Assembly: GCA_023247345.1 (NCBI GenBank)
Contig: JAHFGR010000027.1
Location: forward strand, 1 to 10,563
From: Microcaldota archaeon
Lineage (GTDB): Archaea > Micrarchaeota > Micrarchaeia > Anstonellales > Bilamarchaeaceae
Length of the DNA stretch: 10,563 nucleotides
Direction: 5' to 3'
A program made the translations under genes and the position numbers. The notes under the pieces were generated by a model, which saw only the letters and a program-made list of their open reading frames with translations, was not told the DNA's origin and made no database searches. Shown here in pieces: positions 1 through 5,754 of the stretch (its first letter is position 1; each line of letters begins with the position of its first letter).

Positions 1-2168
1 AAGGAATCTTTTTCATGCTGTTTTTCTTTTATTGCGTTTTTTGTGTTTTCGATATAGTCTAAAATTTCCTGACGGCGTTTAACATCTGTCTGTTCGTCTT
101 TTCTTCTTATTTCTTCCTGCTTAAGTGTGAGTTCGATTGTTTTAACTTTGATCTCGAACTCCGATTTTTGAGCGCGCTTCTTGGATTCTTCTTCCCGGAT
201 TGAAAAAAGCTCTCTGATTAGCGATTCTTTTTTGCTTTTCAGCTCTTCTAATTCAGCATCCAATTTCTTAAGCTGTATTGCAGCAAGAATATTGCTTTCA
301 ATTTTACCGCCGCTGATTAAACCTGAACGCTCGTAAATCTCGCCTTCAAAACTAACCATCCTGGCATTTCCTATTCCTATTTTTTTTGCATCTTGAATAT
401 CTTTTACTAATAGCGTATCACCGAATACAAATTCTATAGCGCGCCCAACCAAATCAGGATATTTTACGAATTCTATTAATGGCTCACAACCACTCACAGA
501 TTTTGCAGGATTAGGTTTTATTTCCTTAAGTGGGATAAATGTAGCACGTCCTGCATTGGCTTTTTTCAATCGTTCTATAATTTTTGAAGCAACATTTGCA
601 TCATCAACAACTACATAAAGCAAGCGATTGCCAGCTGCTGCTTCGATTGCAGTAGAAAATTTATTGTCAAATTTTATTAAATCAGCAACAACTCCGTGTA
701 TGCCATTGTCACCTTTTTGTTTCATATCGTTGATGAATTTTAATGCAGGATTTGCAAATGTTGGACTTACACGAACTCGAAGCAAGGATGATTTTTCCTT
801 AAGCTCTAATAATTTTTTGTCGATTTCTGCTATTTCTGCATTGATCTCTTTGGTGTTCTTAAAAAGATCTTCAATTTCCTTTTCGATTGCGGATATATTT
901 CGCCTGTTTGATTCTTTTTCATTACTAAGACCGGTTAATTCAGAATAATCATCTGAGATTTTTATGGAATTTAATTCATTTGTTTTGACGTCGATTAAGT
1001 TTGCCTTCGCCTTAAGATCTGCTTCAACAGCAACATTTCGCTCTCGTAATGAGTATATTTTTGTTTCCAAATCTTTTACATTTGATCTTATTTGTTCGAC
1101 TTCTGAACTGCCATTTTCTTTAGTATATTTGCTAGCTTCTTGCTCTGTTGCTTTTAATTCTCGTTTTAACCTTTCTATGTCCTTCTCGAGAAGTATTAGA
1201 GCATCGTTTTCCTTTTTCATCTCTTTCTTGAGAGTATTTTCTTCTTCTCCTAGTCTCCTTAGATATTCGTCTCTATCAACTATTAACTGATTTTTAGAAG
1301 TAACGGTTGCTTTAAGCTCTTCGATTTTTCTAATTAGCGATGCGGTTTGCTGCTTTTGCTGTAATTGTTTGCTTGAATCCAATCTCTTGTTTTCTAACTG
1401 ATTAATCAAGCTGTCAATATCACTGAGCTCAGCTTGCTTATTATGAAGATTAAACGTTATTTTTTTATTTAGTTCATAAAGTTCTTTTAGCTCTTGACCA
1501 ATACGCTCTATTTCAACTTTAAGCAGTGTTGCCTTTGCATTTGTAAGTTTCTTCTTTTTATCCATGTATACTAATGCAGCTTCTTTTTCTTTTTCTAATT
1601 CATTTAGAAAGGCGATACGCTCGCCTAGAACAAGATTTGCATCCTTTATGCGGGATTCAACAACGTCCAGCTCGCGCATTGCTTCCTTCTTCTTATCTTC
1701 AAAATTTGCTATTCCGGCAACGCTATCAATAATTGTTCTGCGTTCTTTTCCGCCCATGTTTATTATGCGCTGAACTTCTCCTTGCGCAATAATGTTTCGA
1801 CCGCTTTCATCGAGATTGTATTGCTTTAGCGTATCTATAACCGCAGTACGGGTTGTTTTCTTGCCATTTATTTTGTACAAAATTTTACCGTCTTGCCTTA
1901 TCGCACGCTTTATTTCGTATTTTGTATCACCATCAAAAGTAACTATAACTTCTGCAGTAGTAGAGTTGTGATGGATAAGATCTCTTGCTCTTTTTGCTCT
2001 TAGAGATTTCAAACTGGTTTCTCCTATGCAAAATCTTATCGAGTCGATAACATTACTTTTCCCGCTTCCGTTTGGTCCGGCAAAGCACATAAAAGTACGG
2101 GGTATTGGAATGTCTACGATCTTAAATGATTTAAAATTACGAAGCTTAATACGAGAGATATAAATCAT
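1..2168 (-). CDS. smc: Chromosome segregation ATPase SMC (N-terminal 722 residues; C-terminus beyond window)
   Basis: The frame is open from an ATG at 2168 to the left edge. SMC dimers organise and segregate chromosomes by ATP-driven DNA loop capture. Seen: an N-terminal head with Walker A GPNGSGKSN (residues 31-39, K37), then the signature segment QGEVQRIINMGGKERR and the following IIDSVAGIANFEDKK. A long Lys/Glu-rich coiled coil spans about 165-480. The hinge begins near GIHGVVADL (G489) and includes AAAGNRLLYVVVDD and SGGK (619-622). The returning coiled coil starts near 640 and is cut by the window edge. Full-length family members are about 1,150-1,200 aa, so the C-terminal head with Walker B should lie to the left. 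The start is supported by a TATA element ending 20 nt upstream, which suggests a leaderless mRNA. No scpA or scpB is visible here. RecN or Rad50 is unlikely, because a globular hinge replaces the Rad50 zinc hook. Confidence 0.95.
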   Translation of the reverse strand, partial: MIYISRIKLRNFKSFKIVDIPIPRTFMCFAGPNGSGKSNVIDSIRFCIGETSLKSLRAKRARDLIHHNSTTAEVIVTFDGDTKYEIKRAIRQDGKILYKINGKKTTRTAVIDTLKQYNLDESGRNIIAQGEVQRIINMGGKERRTIIDSVAGIANFEDKKKEAMRELDVVESRIKDANLVLGERIAFLNELEKEKEAALVYMDKKKKLTNAKATLLKVEIERIGQELKELYELNKKITFNLHNKQAELSDIDSLINQLENKRLDSSKQLQQKQQTASLIRKIEELKATVTSKNQLIVDRDEYLRRLGEEENTLKKEMKKENDALILLEKDIERLKRELKATEQEASKYTKENGSSEVEQIRSNVKDLETKIYSLRERNVAVEADLKAKANLIDVKTNELNSIKISDDYSELTGLSNEKESNRRNISAIEKEIEDLFKNTKEINAEIAEIDKKLLELKEKSSLLRVRVSPTFANPALKFINDMKQKGDNGIHGVVADLIKFDNKFSTAIEAAAGNRLLYVVVDDANVASKIIERLKKANAGRATFIPLKEIKPNPAKSVSGCEPLIEFVKYPDLVGRAIEFVFGDTLLVKDIQDAKKIGIGNARMVSFEGEIYERSGLISGGKIESNILAAIQLKKLDAELEELKSKKESLIRELFSIREEESKKRAQKSEFEIKVKTIELTLKQEEIRRKDEQTDVKRRQEILDYIENTKNAIKEKQHEKDS

Positions 2169-2188
2169 AGACTATATTCCGATCTTAG

Positions 2189-2197
2189 TATTAAAAA
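2189..2197 (-). promoter_or_regulatory. TATA box for smc
   Basis: TTTTTAATA on the minus strand lies 20 nt before the smc ATG. That is the distance expected for an archaeal TATA box when transcription starts at or next to the start codon (leaderless). No purine-rich Shine-Dalgarno precedes this ATG. Confidence 0.55.
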
Positions 2198-2256
2198 GAT
2201 TTCGATAAGAGATTATTTGCTCCTTCTCTCTTTTTCAATTTCTTTTTTATTTTTTC

Positions 2257-2261
2257 AAAAA
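2257..2261 (-). terminator. Possible U-tract terminator after tRNA-Ala
   Basis: Five T residues on the minus strand directly follow the discriminator base of the tRNA. Archaeal termination often needs only a short U-tract. This one is short, so the call is tentative; the RNA could also end further on. Confidence 0.25.
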
Positions 2262-2275
2262 TGGACTCGAGGGGA

Positions 2276-2335
2276 AATGCGTATTAGTTTTTATTAAACT
2301 TGCAGTTTAGGGTGCCTTTTCCTAAAAGGCACAAA
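2276..2335 (-). other. tRNA-Ala intron in T loop (position 59/60), 60 nt
   Basis: A bulge-helix-bulge can be drawn. The T stem AGGGG/CCCCT is followed by a 4-bp helix TGCG (exon) with CGCA (intron, 2281-2278), flanked by 3-nt bulges AAT (2336-2334 side) and TTT (2277-2275). Cutting after the second base of each bulge gives a 7-nt T loop, TGCGAAT. Inside are two perfect hairpins: a 9-bp stem with loop AGG (2312-2332) and a 6-bp stem with loop GCA (2295-2309). The outer intronic helix of a full hBHBh' motif is essentially missing, so this is a relaxed form. The expected enzyme is the archaeal splicing endonuclease, which is not encoded here. Confidence 0.75.
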
Positions 2336-2376
2336 TTCGCACCCCTAGCCTCTCGCACGCCAAGCGAGCGCTCTGC

Positions 2377-2545
2377 TGTTGCTCTACTGCACCATAGCGA
2401 CGCAGTTTTGGACCGCCTTTTAGGTAAACAAGCTTTTTCCAAGCTGGAAAAAGATGCCCACATGATTGTTGCTTTGAGCAACAATATGCATATTGTCCGA
2501 TACGTCGGACAATCATGTTGTTCGATACGTCGAACAATTGGGAGG
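2377..2545 (-). other. tRNA-Ala intron(s) in D loop, about 169 nt, highly structured
   Basis: The insert separates the D-stem halves. Boundaries were chosen because they rebuild a normal archaeal D loop (AATTCCG then GCA, followed by GAGC). I could not draw a clean bulge-helix-bulge, so exact ends are uncertain. Two smaller introns with a GGT mini-exon, giving D loop AATTGGTA, are an alternative. Structure seen: hairpins at 2518-2537 (8 bp, loop CGTA), 2492-2513 (9 bp, loop CGTA), 2465-2485 (9 bp, loop CAA) and 2433-2453 (9 bp, loop GCT). A CATG/CATG stem encloses the second and third. A closing helix CCGCCT/AGGCGG joins 2543-2548 to 2413-2418. GAGC occurs twice near the 3' end (2381-2384 and 2370-2373), which adds ambiguity. 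No ORF-like content is seen. Confidence 0.55.
2481..2496. repeat. Perfect 16-bp palindrome in the tRNA D-loop intron
   Basis: ACAATATGCATATTGT is its own reverse complement. Its arms are the inner halves of the two neighbouring hairpins (2465-2485 and 2492-2513), so the region can fold either as one central palindrome or as two side-by-side hairpins. Confidence 0.7.
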
Positions 2546-2575
2546 CGGAATTGAGCTACGAGCCCGATAAATTGA

Positions 2576-2800
2576 TCATGATGGACTTATGTAAGTTACG
2601 CTATCTCCTCTTAGCAATATCGTACCGACACCTCGTTTAACTTCTCCGTTTGCTAATTGTTCAGCGTTCTCTAATACAATATTCATATGAACATCGTATG
2701 CTACCATAAGCCCACGAAATTCTACTCCTCCCTTTAAACCAACGATTACTGTGTTGTTCAAAGAGCTATTCAATATATCAAATGGTCTTTTCTCTGCCAT
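2576..2800 (-). CDS. LSm (Sm-like) RNA-binding protein
   Basis: A 74-aa protein of typical archaeal LSm length. Such proteins form six- or seven-membered rings that bind U-rich RNA and act in RNA metabolism. Seen: the Sm1 motif (GVEFRGLMVAYDVHMNIVL, about residues 25-43), with the usual F-x-G and D-x-H-x-N pattern, and the Sm2 motif (ILLRGDSVTYI, about 61-71), whose RG pair is the RNA-binding hallmark. The start is fixed by a strong Shine-Dalgarno GAGGTGA a few bases upstream. It lies 27 nt after the NYN gene and 10 nt before the tRNA-Ala gene, apparently one transcript in the order TatD, NYN, LSm, tRNA. Family membership is secure; the RNA target is unknown. Confidence 0.93.
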   Translation of the reverse strand: MAEKRPFDILNSSLNNTVIVGLKGGVEFRGLMVAYDVHMNIVLENAEQLANGEVKRGVGTILLRGDSVTYISPS

Positions 2801-2827
2801 AATTTCACCTCACTTAAAAAACAAAGT

Positions 2828-3325
2828 TCAAAGTTTTTCTTTTTCCCCTGAACCATTAGAGCGATGTTCTATGTTTCCTTTTTCTTTTATTATTATTAGT
2901 ATATCCGCAGTGTTTTTAAGCGCTGCGCTAAATGCAACATCGGTTGCGATTATCATTGTTTTCTTTCCGTGATATCTGGCCTTGACGAGCACTGGACGAT
3001 AATCAGTATCTCTGGTCATTAATGCGATCATATCGATCTTTGGGTCAAGTACATATTCCATAGCTTCTATTGCCATAGTGACATCAACATCTCCCGTAGT
3101 TATTTCTGTTTCGAATCCCTGATTCACCATTGCTTCAATTAACTTATCACTCGCGTATTGATCTAGGTATATTTTTGCAATGCGAATATAACCATATTTA
3201 CAAACCTCTTGTCTTACTTCCTGCAAATCAACATTAAATGCTTTACGCAAAATATTTGGCCCGTCCACGAGCACAGCAATAGAAAGTTTTTTATTTCCGA
3301 AAATATTTTTTACAAAATCGAACAT
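2828..3325 (-). CDS. NYN (PIN-like) domain protein, probable RNase
   Basis: A 165-aa protein of the LabA/DUF88-like NYN family, common in archaea as a conserved protein of unknown role. Seen: VLVDGPNILRK with D21 and N24, GDVDVTMAIEAME with D79 and D81, and MTRDTDYRPVL with D106 and D108. These acidic residues match the metal-binding set of the PIN-like nuclease fold, so an Mg-dependent RNase activity is likely but inferred. The middle is alpha/beta, and the tail (about 150-165) is polar and probably disordered. The ATG at 3325 follows the TatD stop by 13 nt and precedes LSm by 27 nt, so it is the middle gene of an operon. There is no transmembrane segment. The neighbours argue for RNA processing or decay. 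Confidence 0.85.
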   Translation of the reverse strand: MFDFVKNIFGNKKLSIAVLVDGPNILRKAFNVDLQEVRQEVCKYGYIRIAKIYLDQYASDKLIEAMVNQGFETEITTGDVDVTMAIEAMEYVLDPKIDMIALMTRDTDYRPVLVKARYHGKKTMIIATDVAFSAALKNTADILIIIKEKGNIEHRSNGSGEKEKL

Positions 3326-3338
3326 ATGATCATCTTAT

Positions 3339-4043
3339 TTAAAATCTGAAGAACTTCTTTGCGTTCCTTGTGGTTTGCTCTGCAACAACTGAAAAATCCA
3401 AATTTTTTACTTCGCTTATATACTGCACGGATTTTTCCACATCTTCTGGTAGCCTAACAACTGCTGGCGCATCTGTTTCTACTAATAGATATTCTAATTC
3501 AATAGCATTAATAACTTTCCTGCGAATTTTTGAATGCAATGGAACTATCGATACTGATCCGCCAATGTCAGCTGCACGCTTCGCTTCCTCTTCGTTGCCG
3601 GAAAAGAAATGCATCATTATTCCATTAGAAAATTTTCGCTCTTTTAAAATATTTAACAATTCAGTAATTGCGTCGCGCGCATGAATGACTATAGGTAACT
3701 GCATCTCTTCGGCTAGTTCGATCATGTTCTCAAAAACACTGTGTTGTTTTTCTTTATCTTCTTTTGTTTTTGCCCAATGGTAATCCAATCCAATCTCGCC
3801 AATTGCATTAGGTTTAGGGTTTGCACTTTTAATCCATTCTGCCCATTCATCTAGTTTTTCTATTCCCTCTTTTTGCGCTGCTTGAGGGGATATGCCAAGA
3901 ACAAACGGTATTTTTAATTTTTTCGCAATTTCTAATGTTTTTAAATTTGAAGAATGCGAATAACCAACAGTGATAGGCAAAACTTTGTCTGAAAGCGAAT
4001 AGTTCTTAATGGAATCCAAATGACAATGAGAGTCGACTAACAT
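3339..4043 (-). CDS. tatD: TatD-family metal-dependent hydrolase (DNase)
   Basis: A 234-aa protein, slightly shorter than the usual 250-265. TatD enzymes are TIM-barrel hydrolases of the amidohydrolase superfamily with 3'-5' exonuclease or DNase activity. Ligands seen in order: H6 and H8 in VDSHCHLD, E83 in GEIGLDYHW, H121 in PIVIHARDA, H145 in MMHFFSG and D191 in LLVETDAP. All expected metal ligands are present. The segment that usually reads GxHP is GISP (residues 50-53) here, so one commonly conserved histidine is replaced. It is the first gene of the TatD, NYN, LSm, tRNA-Ala run. A TATA element lies 22-29 nt upstream of the ATG, which suggests a leaderless mRNA. The in vivo substrate is not evident. 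Confidence 0.92.
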   Translation of the reverse strand: MLVDSHCHLDSIKNYSLSDKVLPITVGYSHSSNLKTLEIAKKLKIPFVLGISPQAAQKEGIEKLDEWAEWIKSANPKPNAIGEIGLDYHWAKTKEDKEKQHSVFENMIELAEEMQLPIVIHARDAITELLNILKERKFSNGIMMHFFSGNEEEAKRAADIGGSVSIVPLHSKIRRKVINAIELEYLLVETDAPAVVRLPEDVEKSVQYISEVKNLDFSVVAEQTTRNAKKFFRF

Positions 4044-4064
4044 AGAGATATTTAAAAAGGTAAT

Positions 4065-4074
4065 TATTTATAAT
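4065..4074. promoter_or_regulatory. Shared divergent TATA region between tatD and eIF5A
   Basis: The 73-nt gap is almost pure A/T. On the minus strand, TATAAATA (4072-4065) sits 21 nt before the tatD ATG, matching a leaderless start. On the plus strand, TTTATAAT (4067-4074) would place initiation near 4096-4098, leaving about 20 nt of leader with GGTGAT (4108-4113) as Shine-Dalgarno before the TTG start of eIF5A. The two boxes overlap, so transcription may be mutually exclusive. Confidence 0.5.
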
Positions 4075-4116
4075 TGAGATACTAATTAAACTAATTTAAT
4101 TAATTTTGGTGATAAC

Positions 4117-4509
4117 TTGACAGATAAAATTTTTGCTACAGCTAAAGATCTAAGGGAAGGAAATTATTTATTAATAGATGATGTTCCGTGTCGCATCGTA
4201 GATATTGAAAAATCAAAATCAGGAAAACATGGTGCTGCAAAGATGCGCATAACAGGTGTGGGCATTTTTGGTGGTGCAAAGAAGACATTACTTACACCTG
4301 GTGATGCTGACGTAGAAGTTCCGATAATAGAAAGAAAAAACGTACAGATAATGTCTATAAGTGGCAATACGGCGCAAGTAATGGATTCTCAATCATATGA
4401 AATGTACGATTTGGAGATACCTACAGATTTACAAGGACAGATAGTTGCAGGTAAAGAAGCAGAGATTATTGTGGCAATGGGTAAAAAAATGATAGAAAGA
4501 GTGAGATAG
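4117..4509 (+). CDS. eif5a: Translation initiation factor 5A (aIF5A)
   Basis: A 130-aa protein, normal for archaeal aIF5A. It binds the ribosome near the E site and helps peptide bond formation at stalled sequences. Seen: an N-terminal SH3-like barrel with hypusine loop KSGKHGAAK, K37 being the residue modified by deoxyhypusine synthase, and a C-terminal OB-like domain from about residue 70. The start codon is TTG, supported by Shine-Dalgarno GGTGAT four bases upstream and by alignment of the N-terminus (KDLREGNYLLIDDVPCRI) with the family; no suitable ATG lies nearby. It is the first gene of the plus-strand cluster; S24e follows 64 nt later. The modifying enzyme is not in the window. Confidence 0.96.
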   Translation: MTDKIFATAKDLREGNYLLIDDVPCRIVDIEKSKSGKHGAAKMRITGVGIFGGAKKTLLTPGDADVEVPIIERKNVQIMSISGNTAQVMDSQSYEMYDLEIPTDLQGQIVAGKEAEIIVAMGKKMIERVR

Positions 4510-4523
4510 TTATAAGCCATGAG

Positions 4524-4530
4524 TTATAAT
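4524..4530 (+). promoter_or_regulatory. Possible internal TATA box before S24e
   Basis: TTATAAT in the eIF5A-S24e gap would start transcription near 4550-4553, about 20 nt before the S24e ATG. The gap is long for this window, which favours a second promoter, but read-through from eIF5A is equally possible. Confidence 0.3.
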
Positions 4531-4573
4531 CAATAGACTTAAAATAATGGAATATAAATTGGAGGCAATAAGA

Positions 4574-4921
4574 ATGACACTTGATGTTGAAATACTTTCA
4601 AAAAATGACAATAAACTTTTAGAGAGACAAGAAATAAGAGTACTTGTTGGATTCTCTGCGCAAACACCAAACAGAAAAGAAATACGAGAGGGTATTAGCG
4701 TAAAAATAGCAGCTAACCCAGATAATTTAGTATTGAGAGAAGTAGTAAACGAATTCGGCTTAAAACAAGTAAAGGTATTGGCGCACGCTTATAGCGATGC
4801 TGAAAAACTAAAGAAAAACGAACCATATTATGTTCTAGTTAGAGATGGATTAGCTCCAAAGAAAGAAAAGAAGAAAAAGGAGAAGAAAGCTACAGTAAAA
4901 GCAAGAAAAGAACCTAAGTGA
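4574..4921 (+). CDS. rps24e: 30S ribosomal protein S24e
   Basis: A 115-aa protein. The start is set at the ATG at 4574, because GGAGG (4561-4565) lies 8 nt upstream and MTLDVEILSKNDNKLLERQE matches the family N-terminus; an in-frame ATG at 4547 would add nine unsupported residues. Family features seen: LLERQEIRVLV, then TPNRKEIREGI with the conserved TPxRxE segment, and a C-terminal VRDGL. It is a small-subunit protein shared by archaea and eukaryotes. From about residue 95 there is a very lysine-rich tail with a run of KKEKKKK type, likely disordered and rRNA-contacting. The TGA stop is 5 nt before the S27ae ATG, so the pair is almost certainly co-translated. Confidence 0.95.
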   Translation: MTLDVEILSKNDNKLLERQEIRVLVGFSAQTPNRKEIREGISVKIAANPDNLVLREVVNEFGLKQVKVLAHAYSDAEKLKKNEPYYVLVRDGLAPKKEKKKKEKKATVKARKEPK

Positions 4922-4926
4922 TAACT

Positions 4927-5109
4927 ATGGCAGACGAAAAGAAGAAAGAAGCAAAACCAACTACGAAAACACCATCGGCAAAGAAACAGAAAGTTACTAA
5001 ACCGTATAAGCCGGGTAAGAATTGCCCGAAATGCGGAAGCGGCATACGCTTAGCAGAGCATGCTAATCGCAGATCATGTGGTAAATGCGGATATTTCGAA
5101 AAGAAATAA
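4927..5109 (+). CDS. rps27ae: 30S ribosomal protein S27ae
   Basis: A 60-aa protein. The ATG at 4927 is preferred over an in-frame GTG at 4918 that overlaps the S24e stop; GTGAT (4918-4922) can serve as the ribosome binding site. The C-terminal half is the zinc ribbon CPKC-x14-CGKC, with four cysteines expected to bind one Zn, ending in CGYFEKK as in archaeal S27ae. The N-terminal 30 residues are a lysine-rich low-complexity arm. Order S24e-S27ae-(insert)-Kae1 follows a gene order common in archaea. No ubiquitin fusion is present, as expected outside eukaryotes. Confidence 0.94.
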   Translation: MADEKKKEAKPTTKTPSAKKQKVTKPYKPGKNCPKCGSGIRLAEHANRRSCGKCGYFEKK

Positions 5110-5112
5110 ACG

Positions 5113-5739
5113 ATGGTCATGAAGAAATTTTTTTTATTACTTTTTATTTTATCGATTCTAACGTATGCTTGGCTAAGTATTCAAAAGCTTTATTTTCTTT
5201 CGGCGCTAATGCCGCATTTTACTATTTTTTCTTTAGCGATGTATTTTATTTATGAGAAAAATTTGCGGTTTACTTTAAATAAGATCGGGATTCCTGGCAA
5301 TATAAAAAACAGTCTAAAATATGCAATTATTGCATTCTTGGCAACCATTGCAATTCTTATTTTAGTGAATATTATTTTTTCTTCGCAGTCTGCACAAACA
5401 GATGCACAAAGAGTTTCAGTTCTAATAAATAAACTTCCTCTATATTTGTTGATATTTGCAATTGTTTTTGCGCCAATTAGCGAAGAATTGTTCTTTCGCG
5501 CTCTTCTGATAAGCGTGATATCAAAAAGATTCGGAAGTATGATCGGTATAGTTGCACCAGCAATATTATTTGGCTTAGTTCACTTTACGTATGGTTCAAA
5601 ATTAGAAATCTTGGTAACTTTTTTAATTGGGCTGCTATTTGGTTATATCTATAAAAAATCTAACAGCATATTGCCAACAATAATTGCTCATGCGATTTAT
5701 AATGCGCTTGCAATCGGGTTAATTAAAAGCATAGCATGA
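5113..5739 (+). CDS. CPBP-family intramembrane metalloprotease (CAAX/Abi type)
   Basis: A 208-aa, very hydrophobic protein with about six or seven membrane segments (roughly residues 5-25, 31-48, 68-89, 108-123, 142-158, 166-180 and 184-205). The glutamate protease motifs are complete: EELFFR (E124, E125, R129), FGLVH (F153, H157) and HAIYN (H193, N197). Family members cleave within or near the membrane, for example CAAX prenyl-protein processing in eukaryotes; in prokaryotes substrates are mostly unknown. It starts 3 nt after the S27ae stop (an ATG at 5119 is an alternative start) and ends 15 nt before Kae1, so it is embedded in a translation-related operon. No substrate candidate is evident. 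Confidence 0.9.
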   Translation: MVMKKFFLLLFILSILTYAWLSIQKLYFLSALMPHFTIFSLAMYFIYEKNLRFTLNKIGIPGNIKNSLKYAIIAFLATIAILILVNIIFSSQSAQTDAQRVSVLINKLPLYLLIFAIVFAPISEELFFRALLISVISKRFGSMIGIVAPAILFGLVHFTYGSKLEILVTFLIGLLFGYIYKKSNSILPTIIAHAIYNALAIGLIKSIA

Positions 5740-5754
5740 GGATAGGGGAGAGAC

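Larger units (their letters stand above)
2262..2565 (-). tRNA. tRNA-Ala(GGC) interrupted by two introns (D loop and T loop)
   Basis: Exons on the minus strand are about 2565-2546, 2376-2336 and 2275-2262, 75 nt in all. The acceptor stem GGGCTCG (2565-2559) pairs with CGAGTCC (2269-2263) over 7 bp including G3:U70, the alanine identity pair; A73 is at 2262. After TA come the D stem GCTC/GAGC, G26, an anticodon stem CTCGC/GCGAG around loop TTGGCGT (anticodon GGC at 2361-2359), variable loop AGGCT, and T stem AGGGG/CCCCT. CCA is not encoded. The T-loop intron has a clear splice motif. The D-loop junctions are inferred from the D loop they restore (AATTCCG joined to GCA, giving the G18G19 pair). 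The spliced T loop would read TGCGAAT, so position 55 is G instead of the near-universal U. The gene starts 10 nt after the LSm stop with no convincing TATA box of its own, so co-transcription is likely. Confidence 0.85.

Noticed and set aside
628..1773. Plus-strand open frames of 69-108 codons opposite smc
   Set aside because: They are antisense to a continuous SMC coding frame with clear motifs and show low-complexity Ser/Phe-rich translations typical of the reverse of a coiled coil.
2465..2537. CRISPR-like or transposon inverted repeats
   Set aside because: The hairpins share loops and part of their stems but are not direct repeats with even spacers. No transposase or target duplication is present, and the region is explained as a tRNA intron.
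2284..2554. Three short open frames of 66-84 codons on both strands
   Set aside because: They lie inside the tRNA-Ala gene and its hairpin-rich intron, overlap one another on both strands and encode no recognisable domain. Open frames here are a by-product of the structured RNA.
2262..2565. SRP RNA or RNase P RNA, suggested by a structured RNA of about 300 nt
   Set aside because: The conserved SRP helix 8 motif and RNase P core motifs are absent, while a full tRNA-Ala cloverleaf with G3:U70 can be assembled.
4547..4573. An earlier ATG start for S24e
   Set aside because: The nine added residues do not match the family, and the ribosome binding site GGAGG lies inside that stretch, positioned for the ATG at 4574.
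4918..4926. GTG start for S27ae overlapping the S24e stop
   Set aside because: The ATG at 4927 gives the usual MADEKK-type N-terminus, and the GTGAT at 4918 is better read as its ribosome binding site.
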